Assembly: GCA_029564595.1 (NCBI GenBank)
Contig: JAKQPS010000176.1
Coordinates: 78,813-142,812, forward strand
Direction of reading: 5' to 3'
Length of the DNA stretch: 64,000 nt
DNA from: a bacterium
Lineage (GTDB): Bacteria; UBP15; UBA6099
The notes under the pieces were generated by a model, which was not told where the DNA came from, did not search any database, and saw nothing but the letters and a program-made list of their open reading frames with translations. Positions 45,101-53,262 of this stretch are shown one piece after another; within the stretch, counting starts at the first letter, position 1, and each line of letters opens with the position of its first letter. A program made the position numbers and the translations under genes.

Positions 45101-45147
45101 GCCGCAAGAGCCGCCCTCGTTATCTTTGTCCCGGTCTTATCTCTCAT
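42127..45147 (-). CDS. Secreted TPR protein with proline/alanine linker and C-terminal CsgG-like domain
   Basis: This 1006-residue protein has a signal peptide (about 1-32). Seven or so TPR units follow (about 38-260), then an extended linker of PAPAPV/EEKKPEP repeats (about 275-550), a second TPR block (about 575-780) and a C-terminal alpha/beta domain. That last domain starts KTILALPFENPRG and includes LRETGYFRVVVPEEDL, which resembles CsgG- or TolB-N-like lipoprotein domains. The linker would span a large periplasmic distance, as in TonB-like and pilus-assembly proteins. No partner gene is certain, though another TPR protein follows on the same strand side. ATG 45147 follows AGAGG by eight bases. 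Confidence 0.8.
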   Translation of the reverse strand: MRDKTGTKITRAALAALAAAVFSLASAAGASAQSATDLFKRGVELHEDGLLDEAAAQISRAIELEPSNAYFKNELGLIQLDMGKFDDAVATLARAVELDPTLAAAHSGLGVAYNAKNDYAKSIESFRKALELTPPESPDISVIHNNIGQTHYLLRNFAEAEIELRRALELDPELLTAHINLGNVYTERGDFATAVKFHEQAVKIAPDYALPRNNLAYAYYKVGRFDDAIREMEQVIKRDPQNPQFKKNYQFIKAEKERHEQMTHREGPLKGLPKEVAMKPKGEAEAAEKASPAPAPMQKAAPETAPAPAAEAKPAPAPAVAEEKKPEPAPAPAAPAAVAAAAPAPAPAVEEKKPAPAPARQGGPAKVVVAKQPAPEPTPAPAPVVETKPAPAPAPAVEPAPAPAPVVEEKKPEPAPAPAPAPVVAEEKKPEPVVAPAAPARVVEKQPEPAPAPVVEAKPSPAPAPTPVVETKPAPAPAPAVEPAPAPAPATVVVAAEPEEDKPVLRQRRPATEEEAQPAPAQVAEKKISEPVPAAAAKAVEPEKQPEYERAPRARGTLSGEEREEQKLKEFEMTAEERAAEYYRAARYNLSVKDIEKADTDIKRALEIHPADPDYLTVSGLVAAERGRIHEAAVIFRSALEKSPAHSVARNSLGYVNLKLNRPELAVEDFNAAVKADENDGCAAANLASMLVFAGKCDEAAGLLEAAVSRGCPRSGPLNNAALCMFRSGDIEGAQERAYRALELDPRNDTLASNFSYIVQKSGIPFNPVKIAVASEYIPYARLSEADSEVPLKSLAPLVVLDFYEVFKSVYHKKTILALPFENPRGTERWNPAPADVHTDKIAASLRETGYFRVVVPEEDLSRVPYKERSSEQFIKKMLAKYPADIVYVGNLGRQQLTDVKESKYMGLKKVSLVEGSQAVQTKIMLVETGLPLYDGEMKGAARADGIAAATPYREAAQIKLSAFDDYCAGVANVIMDHYNLVRYPARQDVVKYIDREFKRGADYRR
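43490..44320 (-). repeat. Repetitive coding region of the TPR-protein linker
   Basis: The DNA encoding the Pro/Ala/Lys/Glu linker contains many near-identical tracts of GCGGGCGCGGG type, including two long similar blocks near 43680-43740 and 43940-44000. Length changes by recombination are likely here. Confidence 0.8.
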
Positions 45148-45273
45148 CTGCGCACCTCTGTCGGCGAGTGTGTTTTTCGGAACCGGGCGTCAAGCCCGGA
45201 GCGCGACCGCGCGATCCGGCGGACGCCGTTTTCATTAAGAAATCAACCTTCTTACATTACAATACTCAGATTA

Positions 45274-47187
45274 TTATTTCAAGTTCTCAAGCTCGCGCCG
45301 CGCCGTCGCGGCTCCGTCGCTTACCGAGTTCGCGTCGATCCCCTTGCGATACCATTCGGCTGCGGCCCCGGCGTCTTTGTATATGTCGCGGTGTATCCGC
45401 GCGATGTAAACGAAACTGATTGAATTGTCCGGCTTGGCGGCTATGGACTTTTCGTAGTAATCAATGGCGCGGTCGAAATCGCCTTTTTCCTCGCAGACCT
45501 TTGCGACCTGAATCTGCAGGTCGAACTTGTCAGGGAGCAGCGCGGCGGCGGCTCCGAGATATTTGAGGGCCTCGGCGAGTTTGCCCATCTGGTAGTACGC
45601 GTCGCCTGTCTTATAGAGCAGCGCGGTGTCGGTCTTGTTGGACTCCAAGACGTCGAAGGCTTCGGTGTAGAACCTTACTGCGTCCGCGAACCTGCCCTTG
45701 CCGTATCTCTCGCTGCCTATATAGATGAGGGTTTTTGAGAAATTGCGGCGGGCGTCGATGTCGCCGGGCCTGAGTTGATAGTATTTGCGGTATTCCTCGG
45801 CGGCTTTCCAGTAGTTTGCCCCGGCGAAGTGGATATCGGCGAGTTCCTTGCGCGGGGCCGGGTAGTCGGGCCGTTCGGCGAGGACTTCGGCGAGGAGGAT
45901 GTGAGCGTCGCGGGAGCGGCCTTCGCCGCGTCTGGCTTTGGCGAGGGCGGTTTTGCATAGGCTCCGGGGGATGGGCATTTCGACGCAGGTTTCCAGCCGG
46001 GCGGTTGCGGCGTCCGTTCTGCCCGCCGCTCTCATGACCTCGCTCTGGCCGTACTGCCAAAGTTCGGGCATGACTCTGATGAACAGCGCGAAGGCGAGAA
46101 GCATCGCGCCGAAAGTCGCCGCCGCGACCGCCGCCCACGACGGGATGTCGAAATCGAAAAGGTTGCTGCCGGACGGGAACGCGGCGGCTCCTCTGAAGAG
46201 CAACAGGCCGCCCGCGAAAGCGAAGGCCGCGCCGGGGCCTAGGATAAAAGCGAAGAAGATTAGTCCGGGGGCTTGGCCTGAGCCTGCGGGGAGTCGAGCT
46301 GGGAGCGTTTCGGGCGCTGCGCCGGGCGCGCTGTCTTTCCGGCTTTCCGTCAGCAGAAGCGGAGCGAAACCCTCCGGCAGCAGCGGCTCGCGGGCTTCGA
46401 GATAGACTGCGAATCCTTCGCCGAGACCGGACGCGGCGTTCCAATGCCTAACGCCGAGCAGCGCCGCCCCGGCTCCGAGAAGCGCGACCGCGACCGCCGC
46501 GACTTGTATGAGAGACACGATTTTTTTCGGCAGCGCGGCCAGAACGACACACGCGGCAAGAGCGCAGACCGCGACGATTCCAGCCGTCGCTTTAGGCAGC
46601 ATGTCCGCCCTGTCCGCGAAGAGGAACACAGCCGGGAGCCGCCATGCAGAAAGCGGTTCGCCCTCGAACAGATAGAACCAAGGAACGAGCAGGGAAACGG
46701 CAGTCAGCGCGGCTCCGGCCCCGAACAGGATGTACGGGCGGGTTTTCGCGGCAAGCCGTTTCAGCTTGCCCTTGTCTTCCCCGGCGCTTGCGATTCCCAG
46801 TTCCAGCAGTTCCGCTTCGGTGAAAGCGCGCTCAAACCTGTCCTGTTTATCGACCGCCGACGCGCCGGCCTTCGGAGCGTCTTTTTTCGCCGGAGTCTGG
46901 TCCGCCTCGTGGAATCCGTCGGCGGAGAACCCAAGGCCGGTCGGCGGTCCCGCAGCCCGGCTCTTTTTGAACTGATCGGGGTCTTCGATGACTTCCATGC
47001 CGCCGAAATCACCCGCGTCGAACGGTATTCCGGCTTCGGACGAATAAACGTCGTCGTATCCGAGCTTCGTCTTGGGGGCGGAGGATTTCGGAGTCGCGGA
47101 GTCCGCGCTCTCCATCTTCGAGCCGCATTTGTTGCAGAACTTCACGCCGTCGGGCGGCAGGTTTCCGCAATTGAGGCAGATAGGCAT
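45274..47187 (-). CDS. Zinc-ribbon membrane protein with C-terminal TPRs
   Basis: This 637-residue protein starts with a zinc ribbon (CLNCGNLPPDGVKFCNKCG at 4-22). A charged low-complexity stretch follows to about 145. About five hydrophobic helices follow (first ILFGAGAALTAVSLLVPWF), and the last 230 residues are TPR repeats (PDKFDLQIQVAKVCEEKGDF and similar). It may be an inner-membrane scaffold. ATG 47187 has AAGGAA seven bases upstream. The neighbouring TPR protein at 42127-45147 ends this strand group, but no direct link in function can be shown. Confidence 0.75.
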   Translation of the reverse strand: MPICLNCGNLPPDGVKFCNKCGSKMESADSATPKSSAPKTKLGYDDVYSSEAGIPFDAGDFGGMEVIEDPDQFKKSRAAGPPTGLGFSADGFHEADQTPAKKDAPKAGASAVDKQDRFERAFTEAELLELGIASAGEDKGKLKRLAAKTRPYILFGAGAALTAVSLLVPWFYLFEGEPLSAWRLPAVFLFADRADMLPKATAGIVAVCALAACVVLAALPKKIVSLIQVAAVAVALLGAGAALLGVRHWNAASGLGEGFAVYLEAREPLLPEGFAPLLLTESRKDSAPGAAPETLPARLPAGSGQAPGLIFFAFILGPGAAFAFAGGLLLFRGAAAFPSGSNLFDFDIPSWAAVAAATFGAMLLAFALFIRVMPELWQYGQSEVMRAAGRTDAATARLETCVEMPIPRSLCKTALAKARRGEGRSRDAHILLAEVLAERPDYPAPRKELADIHFAGANYWKAAEEYRKYYQLRPGDIDARRNFSKTLIYIGSERYGKGRFADAVRFYTEAFDVLESNKTDTALLYKTGDAYYQMGKLAEALKYLGAAAALLPDKFDLQIQVAKVCEEKGDFDRAIDYYEKSIAAKPDNSISFVYIARIHRDIYKDAGAAAEWYRKGIDANSVSDGAATARRELENLK

Positions 47188-47248
47188 AATCAGTTCCTTG
47201 GCGAACGGGCGCGCGCCTTTTGGCTCACATTTTTCAGCTATTCGGGCT

Positions 47249-47396
47249 GAAATCGAAGAAAGGGATGAGATACGAGGCGAATCGAGCGAGAACGAGGGAG
47301 CATACTATTTCGTATGTGACCGAGTTCGAGTCGATGATTCAACGACGTAGATCGCCCTTTATTCGATTTCCCGGATTTTTCTCGTGGAAAATCCGG
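47249..47396. repeat. Hyphenated palindrome with adjacent hairpin
   Basis: GAAATCGAAGAAAGGG at 47249-47264 pairs with the inverted copy ending at 47370 with one mismatch. Imperfect pairing continues to the inner CATAC-TATTTC-GTATG near 47310-47327. Directly after it is the hairpin CCGGATTTT/AAAATCCGG (47371-47396), two bases before the prenyltransferase stop. The block fills the gap between two minus-strand genes. Confidence 0.75.
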
Positions 47397-47397
47397 T

Positions 47398-48255
47398 TTA
47401 GATATGTTTTACCAGTTGCGGCCCATAAATCAAAGCCGCAAACACAGCAAGCCACGCGAACACGGCGGACACTATGGCCGGGTCGGACAGGATGGCCTGA
47501 AGGTGCTCGCGGGTTCTGTCCGCTCTGCGGGCCAGCGAATAGTATCTCCATACGGCAAGCGCGACGAACGGCGCCGTAACCCAAAGAAAGCTCGTGCCGT
47601 ATTTCTCGACGCCGACGCGTGAAAAACTGTAAGCGGCGTAAACCGCGGCGGTGGCCGCGCCGAGCGCGCGGAACAAGAGTTCCTCCGCCGCGGAAGGCAG
47701 CGCGACCGCCGCGTCCATGTATATCCTCTTGCCCGCCACGACGTACGCCGCCAGCAGAAACGCCTCCGGGTAAACCCAAGCTGAGACCCTGACGTCTATT
47801 GCGGCGGCCCCCGCGAGCATGCGCAGTATCATTCCGGCGGCGATGGCGACGACTCCCGCCGCGCGCATCTTTTTGAGAAAGAAATTATACGACAGCATCA
47901 AGACGGCGTAGGCGGCGAGCATGAGAGCGTATCCGTCCCCGATGCAGGCCGCGACCGCTCCGGCGGCGGTTGCCGCCCCAGAGGCGGCTGCCATCATGCC
48001 CCCACGGCTTATCCTGCCCGCCGCGTATGGTCGGTTCCTTTTGACCGCGTCCGCGCGGTCCTGCCCGACGTCCACAAGATCGTTGACGACGTAGATGAAC
48101 CCGGCGGCGAAACAGAACCCTGCGAAAGCCGCCGCCGCGACCGCCGCAGACCCCGCGTCGAGCATGCCTCCGGAAAAGAACAGCGGAGCGCCCACCAACA
48201 GGTTTTTCACCCAGTGCGCCGGTCTGAATGTCTTAATGTAATCAACTACCGCCAT
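47398..48255 (-). CDS. UbiA-family prenyltransferase, decaprenyl-phosphate phosphoribosyltransferase-like
   Basis: This 285-residue protein has about eight hydrophobic helices. It begins with FRPAHWVKNLLV and has NDLVDVGQDRADAVKRNRPY, the metal- and phosphate-binding region of UbiA enzymes. The RPxHWxKN start is typical of decaprenyl-phosphate phosphoribosyltransferase, which makes the lipid precursor of arabinose in some cell walls. Similar enzymes occur outside mycobacteria, where the product sugar is less clear. ATG 48255 is chosen because the sequence before it is not family-like. It is divergent from a membrane glycosyltransferase gene, which may use such a lipid-linked sugar. Confidence 0.82.
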   Translation of the reverse strand: MAVVDYIKTFRPAHWVKNLLVGAPLFFSGGMLDAGSAAVAAAAFAGFCFAAGFIYVVNDLVDVGQDRADAVKRNRPYAAGRISRGGMMAAASGAATAAGAVAACIGDGYALMLAAYAVLMLSYNFFLKKMRAAGVVAIAAGMILRMLAGAAAIDVRVSAWVYPEAFLLAAYVVAGKRIYMDAAVALPSAAEELLFRALGAATAAVYAAYSFSRVGVEKYGTSFLWVTAPFVALAVWRYYSLARRADRTREHLQAILSDPAIVSAVFAWLAVFAALIYGPQLVKHI

Positions 48256-48391
48256 GCAGCAAATCCGCCGGATATCCCGATTCGTGACGCAGGCAAAAAG
48301 CTCTTCCAACCTTCGTCCGTTTCCGTGAAAGCATATCACATTGCGCCTCGCGGGAGAAGCGAACAGCAGCGGAGCGCGCCCGTCCGCGCTG

Positions 48392-48400
48392 TGCTATAAT
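48392..48400 (+). promoter_or_regulatory. Extended -10 promoter of the glycosyltransferase gene
   Basis: TGCTATAAT at 48392-48400 is an extended -10 box, 34 bases before ATG 48435. A clear -35 box is not seen, which is common for this class. Confidence 0.5.
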
Positions 48401-48434
48401 TGCGGGATACCGGCGAAACGCCGGCGGAGACGGC

Positions 48435-50075
48435 ATGAGCGGCGTAACCCTAAAACAAAATCGCGGCGGCGCGTCGAGGCTTTTTCTCGCCGCCTTCTTC
48501 ATATTCTGGACGGCCCTCTACGCGTCCATCGCCAGAGGCTGGTTGCCGAACGGCGACCCGGCGGCGTACTTCCTCGTCGCCGCTTCGATTGTCGAGAACC
48601 GTTCGCTAGGCATGAGCGAGAAAAGCCCGGTCGTTCCTCTCGAACCGGGGCCGGACGGCAAATTTTACTCGAAGTTCGGCGTCGGACAGTCCCTGCTGGA
48701 AGCTCCGTTCTACGCCGTCGGCAAAGCGCTGGCCCCGCGAGAAGCCGAGCCTGTCCACAGATTCTACTTCGTCTATTTCGTCTCCGTTATGAGCGTGCCG
48801 GTTATATCAGCGATGGGGATCGTCCTTTTCTTTCTTCTTGCTCTGGAACTTGGATACGGCGTCAAAGCGTCGGCGGTTTGCGCGTTCCTGCTCGGCCTAG
48901 CGACGATGATGATGCCTTACGCGCGGTTCGGGTTCAGCGAGCCGCTGCAAGCCTGCATGATAACGGGTTGCGCGCTGTTCGCGGCGCGCGCGCGGGGCCG
49001 GGAGGGCGTCGGCGCTTGGGCCGCCGCCGCCGCAGGCGCTTTCATCGGAGCCGCCGCCCTCGCGAAATCCGCAAACCTTCTCTTCGTCCCCATATTAGCG
49101 CTCTATCTGTTGTTCTCCGCAGGCCCGCGCCGCGCCGGTTTCATGCGCGCCGCCGCTTTCTGCGCCTCCGCCTCTGTCTTCGCCGCCGTCATTCTGTTTC
49201 TTAACGACATCAGGTTCGGCTCCCCTTTCGCCCTCGGATACGGCGCGGGCAGGGACGCCGCGTTCGGGTTCAACGTCTCCGCCCTGTCCGGCCTGTATGG
49301 ATTGCTATTCAGCCCCGGAAAAAGCGTCTTCCTGTACGCGCCGGTCCTTCTTGCTTCCGTGGCGGCGGCAGGAGCCTTTCACAGGGAGCGCCGCGCGGAA
49401 AGCTTCCTCGTATGGGCCGCGTCAGCCGCCGCTTTCCTCCTCTACTCCCGGTGGTGGGCGTGGCACGGCGACTGGGCTTGGGGACCGAGGCTGATCGTCC
49501 CCGTCGTTCCCCTTATGGCGCTTCCGCTGCTGCCGCTCGTCAGAGGTTTCTCCGCGCTGCGCCCTGCCGCGAAGACATCTTTCGCCGCGCTCGCCGCTCT
49601 CTCCTTCTTCATCCAGATACTCGGCTCCACCGTGAATTTCCACGAATACATCTTGCAGACGCGCATGCTCGAACCGCGCTGGATGAAAGAGATTCCGGCG
49701 CGCGAGGGGATAAGAGACGAAATGCTCGCCCTGCACTTCGCCCCCGATTTCTCGCCTGTCGCCGGCCACTGGTGGCTGCTGAAACACGCCGCGCTCGATC
49801 GCGGCCTACCGGCTGACGAGTTGAGAGAACGGATGTTAAAAGATTTCCCGTGGCGCGGCCTGATGGCTTACGCGCCCCCGCCCCGCCCGGAAACTGCCGC
49901 CGGCTTCGATTACTGGTGGCTGCATTTCCCCAGATTCTTTCCCGCTTCGGCGGACTGGACGCGGCCCCTGTTCGCTTTCCTTGCCGCGACCGCGACCGCC
50001 GCGCTCGCGGTCTCCCTGCTCGCTTTGTTGCTAAGACGCAAACCTTCCGCTCCGGAGGCGCCCCCTGATGAATGA
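48435..50075 (+). CDS. Integral-membrane glycosyltransferase (family 39-like)
   Basis: This 546-residue protein has about eleven hydrophobic helices. The first periplasmic loop carries GDPAAYFLVAASIVENRSLG and GKFYSKFGVGQSLLEAPFY, an arrangement found in lipid-linked sugar transferases of the GT-C type (ArnT/PMT relatives). These use polyprenyl-phosphate sugars on the outer face of the inner membrane. It is divergent from a prenyl-phosphate phosphoribosyltransferase-like gene, which could supply such a donor. It overlaps the start of the dipeptidase gene by eight bases. The ribosome site is GGAGA. The acceptor is unknown. Confidence 0.72.
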   Translation: MSGVTLKQNRGGASRLFLAAFFIFWTALYASIARGWLPNGDPAAYFLVAASIVENRSLGMSEKSPVVPLEPGPDGKFYSKFGVGQSLLEAPFYAVGKALAPREAEPVHRFYFVYFVSVMSVPVISAMGIVLFFLLALELGYGVKASAVCAFLLGLATMMMPYARFGFSEPLQACMITGCALFAARARGREGVGAWAAAAAGAFIGAAALAKSANLLFVPILALYLLFSAGPRRAGFMRAAAFCASASVFAAVILFLNDIRFGSPFALGYGAGRDAAFGFNVSALSGLYGLLFSPGKSVFLYAPVLLASVAAAGAFHRERRAESFLVWAASAAAFLLYSRWWAWHGDWAWGPRLIVPVVPLMALPLLPLVRGFSALRPAAKTSFAALAALSFFIQILGSTVNFHEYILQTRMLEPRWMKEIPAREGIRDEMLALHFAPDFSPVAGHWWLLKHAALDRGLPADELRERMLKDFPWRGLMAYAPPPRPETAAGFDYWWLHFPRFFPASADWTRPLFAFLAATATAALAVSLLALLLRRKPSAPEAPPDE

Positions 50076-50802
50076 CAGACAAAAAGAGATTCTGCGATTC
50101 GGAAGAGAATATCTCGACGCGTGCGCCAGAATCGAACAACGCGACAACGGCGAGGAGCTTGTCATCGCGCCCGACGACGACAGGCTGTGGAAAAAACAGC
50201 CGCAGCCGCTGTCGGCGATTCCGATGGCGGGCCGGATGTTTCTGCGGCGGACAGTCCTTGAAATGACCCGCGCCGCCGCCGAGTCCGCCATAGACGCCTT
50301 CGGCCCGGATTACCGGCTGCTCCTCATCGACGCCTACCGCCCGCCCCATGTCCAGAGAATATGTTTTTCGCTTGTAAGCAACTACTTTAAGTTTTTCGGC
50401 CCCCGCATGGATTCCGAAGACGACCTCGCCGCCTTCGTCAATTCGTTCTCCGCGGATCCGAGATACGGCGGCCACCCCTGCGGCGCGGCTGTGGACGCCT
50501 CCCTGTGGGACATCCGGAACAACCGCCGCGCCGACTTCGGCGGCGATTCATTCAAAACCATCTTTGTGGATTCCAAAGGCGACGCAGCCGACGGCGGCCC
50601 GCATACCGATGAAATGAGAAAGAAGTTCGCCGATTGCTTCACACGGCACGGATTCAAGAAAACGCCTTGCGAATGGTGGCATTTCTCTTACGGCGACTGC
50701 GAATGGGCGCAACTCGGCGGGCATCCCGCCACCCTTTACTCAGCCGTCCCGTGGAGTCTCGATATGCTCTTCGGCGACGCCGTCCGCCCCCGACTCGCTT
50801 AA
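50068..50802 (+). CDS. D-alanyl-D-alanine dipeptidase (VanX/DdpX family)
   Basis: This 244-residue zinc peptidase of family M15 has the zinc motif GGHPCGAAVDASLWD and the catalytic EWWHF near residue 211; both are characteristic of VanX-type D-Ala-D-Ala dipeptidases. RLLLIDAYRPPHVQR supplies the conserved Arg. It hydrolyses D-Ala-D-Ala from peptidoglycan turnover or in vancomycin resistance. No vanH or vanA is adjacent, and no signal peptide is visible, so turnover of cell-wall material is more likely. It overlaps the preceding glycosyltransferase gene. Confidence 0.88.
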   Translation: MNDRQKEILRFGREYLDACARIEQRDNGEELVIAPDDDRLWKKQPQPLSAIPMAGRMFLRRTVLEMTRAAAESAIDAFGPDYRLLLIDAYRPPHVQRICFSLVSNYFKFFGPRMDSEDDLAAFVNSFSADPRYGGHPCGAAVDASLWDIRNNRRADFGGDSFKTIFVDSKGDAADGGPHTDEMRKKFADCFTRHGFKKTPCEWWHFSYGDCEWAQLGGHPATLYSAVPWSLDMLFGDAVRPRLA

Positions 50803-50829
50803 CCTCGCGCCGGTTTGTTAGCCGAAGCA

Positions 50830-50850
50830 AAAACCCGCTATGTCATTTGA
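50830..50850. repeat. 21-bp exact repeat (partner at 52396-52416)
   Basis: A 21-base sequence beginning AAAACCCGCTATG is found here between the dipeptidase and secretin genes. It recurs at 52396-52416 at the 3' end of the TSUP gene, so the two copies flank the secretin gene. Confidence 0.75.
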
Positions 50851-50916
50851 CGCGGTTTTAGACTGGTGGACTATCCCGCTTCCTTTTACTACAACCTTAT
50901 TCTTAACTTGCTATTG

Positions 50917-52209
50917 CTATTCCATCAACAACTTTTCTTTGTCAGTCGGAGGATTATCCGCGTTCTTTATGATTCTTGGCGTTAAGAAGAATAAAATGTT
51001 GCTGGTTCTTTCGTATTCAGTTTTCTTCGTGAACGCCTTTTCGAGCACGGGTATGTGGCCGAGCAATGGCGTCCGCCTCTCAAGAAACGTCTTGAACTTC
51101 GTCTCCAGCCCTCCCACCACGAAGGTCTCCCCCTCTTTGAGAACCACGGAACTTGAGATTCTTTTGTTTGATAGTTCGGCGGGGATTGAAATATTCGCGG
51201 CGTTTGTATAGGGAAATGACATATCGCCTGACGCCGCAGAAAAATCTATTGTTATTGTATTTCCCGCTCCAATTCGCGGCGTTGCGTATAAATATAACTG
51301 CGTGTTTCGGGTCGTACGATCGGAGCCGCTGTACATCGAGATGTCTACTCCGATCTGTCCCGTCTTGTTGTTCAGCGTGACAATCCTCGGACTGGCCGCC
51401 AGCTTCGCCCTGTTGGTCCCTGTGAGAACCCCGATTACTTCCTCCACGTTGAGTTGGCTTTGGTATGTTTTTGCTCTGGATTTTGATGAAGCTTCGTAGT
51501 TGGAACCGCCTGAAATCTGAGTAGTATTTTGATATGAATTATTAAAAGCCACATTCCCTCCGCTAAGCAAAGCTGACAGATCGATTCCGACATCGCTGAA
51601 GTCCGCGTCGAAAAGTTGAACTATTCTCGCTTCAATAATCACCTGTTGCGGCGGCTGATCCAATTGCCTTATTATGTCCTTCACGTATTTGATTTTCCCC
51701 GCAACGTCCGTCACCACCAGCACGTTCAGATTGTTGTCCGCATGAATAGAGCCGTCTTGAGTCAGCCGGGGCGAAACGATTCCTACAAGGCTGGACGCCT
51801 GCGCGTTGTCCAGCTTTATTACTTCCGTTTTAAGCTGCACGAAGTTATCTATCCCCAGCTTGTCCATTTCATACACGAAATTCACAATGTCAGTCAGCTT
51901 GGGTTCCCTGTCCGTTATGACGAGCAGATTTGCCGACGCGTTGACCGAAACCGAGCCGTACTTTGAAAGCCCTTTCTTCACGAACGGCTCCACCTCTTCC
52001 GCGTTCAGATTTTCAAGCTCTACCATTACCGTCTTAGTGAAAACGCTGCTGTCCTCGTCGACCTGTAAATCGAGCTTTATTGAGCCTTTGGAAGGGCCGT
52101 CTCCGGTCTGCATTCCGCTTTTGACAACCTTCGGCTCCGCTATCGTCGAGGCGGCAAAGTAAATCGTCGCCAACAAAATAAAACAGAGCGTTTTCAGGGT
52201 CTTATTCAT
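50917..52209 (-). CDS. Short secretin (outer-membrane channel)
   Basis: This 430-residue protein has a signal peptide (about 1-25). Two N-domain-like regions follow (about 60-125 and 128-190, with PRLTQDGSIHADNNLNVLVV typical). The C-terminal secretin beta-barrel ends FVVGGLETKF then ERRTPLLGHIPVL and NILFFLTPRII. Secretins form the outer-membrane ring of type II/III secretion or type IV pili. It is shorter than PilQ and lacks the N-terminal AMIN domains, so it resembles stand-alone secretins. No pilus or secretion ATPase gene is adjacent. The gene is less GC-rich than its neighbours. Confidence 0.87.
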   Translation of the reverse strand: MNKTLKTLCFILLATIYFAASTIAEPKVVKSGMQTGDGPSKGSIKLDLQVDEDSSVFTKTVMVELENLNAEEVEPFVKKGLSKYGSVSVNASANLLVITDREPKLTDIVNFVYEMDKLGIDNFVQLKTEVIKLDNAQASSLVGIVSPRLTQDGSIHADNNLNVLVVTDVAGKIKYVKDIIRQLDQPPQQVIIEARIVQLFDADFSDVGIDLSALLSGGNVAFNNSYQNTTQISGGSNYEASSKSRAKTYQSQLNVEEVIGVLTGTNRAKLAASPRIVTLNNKTGQIGVDISMYSGSDRTTRNTQLYLYATPRIGAGNTITIDFSAASGDMSFPYTNAANISIPAELSNKRISSSVVLKEGETFVVGGLETKFKTFLERRTPLLGHIPVLEKAFTKKTEYERTSNILFFLTPRIIKNADNPPTDKEKLLME

Positions 52210-52395
52210 TGTTTAAGCTCCCGTCTTCATGCTGCCGCGCTATGCGGCGTCTTGTGTTGCTTTCGGTTGACTTCTCCATATTACAACTCGCAAGCGCTCA
52301 TCGTCAACCCGGCGCGGTCAATATAATCTATGTAAACCTTCCGTCATGGCTTGGGCAGATTAGTTGTTTTTTTGAGAGAATATAGTCGCGCGGCG

Positions 52396-52416
52396 AAAAC
52401 CCGCTATGTCATTTGA
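52396..52416. repeat. 21-bp exact repeat (partner at 50830-50850)
   Basis: This is the second copy of the repeat at 50830-50850. It overlaps the last codons and stop of the TSUP permease gene. Confidence 0.75.
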
Positions 52417-53257
52417 AACAGTTTTGGAGCAGGGTAAAAGCGCCTATCATTTCGAGTCCGAGAAAAGCGCAGAGGACGGAGAACGCGCGCCTTAGCATCA
52501 TCGGTTTCGCGCGGGAGGAAACCGTCACTCCGAGACGCGCGCCGAGTATGGCCGCCGGAACCATCGCAGCGCATATCGCTATGTTCACGTACCCGGCGTT
52601 CAAAGGTATCTGCGTGGTCGGCGGCGTCGCGAACACGAACGTGGACGCGCCCGCCAGCGACGTGAATATTATCAGCAGCGTCGATTCCCCGACGCACTTC
52701 TTTATAGGATATCGGGTCAGCAAAAATAGGGCCGGAACAATGATGACTCCGCCCCCGCCTCCGACGAACCCGGAAAGGACTCCGGAGAACAGCCCGACCA
52801 GAAGAAGCGAGACTGCCGGGATTCCTGTTTTCGGCGCGGCGGCTCCTTCGGCGGCGCAATCCTCGCTCCTGTCCCTGCCGAACGCCATCTGCGCCGACAC
52901 CGCGAACAGCAGCAGCGCGTAGGCGAATTTGAGGGACTCGCCGTGAGAGACTAGCGCGAGACGCGAGCCGATAGCCGCCCCGACAACGCTCCCCGGAATC
53001 AGCCACCTGAGCGCCCCGGGTATGTAGTTGCCGTTTCGCAAATGCCCCAGCCCGCCCGCTATAGCCGTGAAAAATATCATCGTCAGGCTGGTGGCGACCG
53101 CGCTCTTCATCGCGATGTCCACCTCGACAGCCGAGAGCGAATAAAAATAGAACACCGCGGGCACGAACACGATCCCGCCGCCAACTCCCAGCAGGGAAGC
53201 GGCGGTCCCCGCGAACAGGCCGACTACGGCCAGCGTTATGAACGTCTGGGCTTCCAA
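52409..53257 (-). CDS. TSUP-family (TauE/SafE) permease
   Basis: This 282-residue protein has about eight hydrophobic helices. It has the repeated family motif GGGGIVFVPA and VGGGGGVIIVPALF at the start of the two halves. Members export or import sulfite, sulfoacetate and other organosulfur anions. The start is read as TTG 53257 with GGCGGA upstream, five bases after the AFOR stop, so it is probably cotranscribed with that oxidoreductase. Substrate and direction are unknown. Confidence 0.87.
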   Translation of the reverse strand: MEAQTFITLAVVGLFAGTAASLLGVGGGIVFVPAVFYFYSLSAVEVDIAMKSAVATSLTMIFFTAIAGGLGHLRNGNYIPGALRWLIPGSVVGAAIGSRLALVSHGESLKFAYALLLFAVSAQMAFGRDRSEDCAAEGAAAPKTGIPAVSLLLVGLFSGVLSGFVGGGGGVIIVPALFLLTRYPIKKCVGESTLLIIFTSLAGASTFVFATPPTTQIPLNAGYVNIAICAAMVPAAILGARLGVTVSSRAKPMMLRRAFSVLCAFLGLEMIGAFTLLQNCFK

Positions 53258-53262
53258 CTGGG

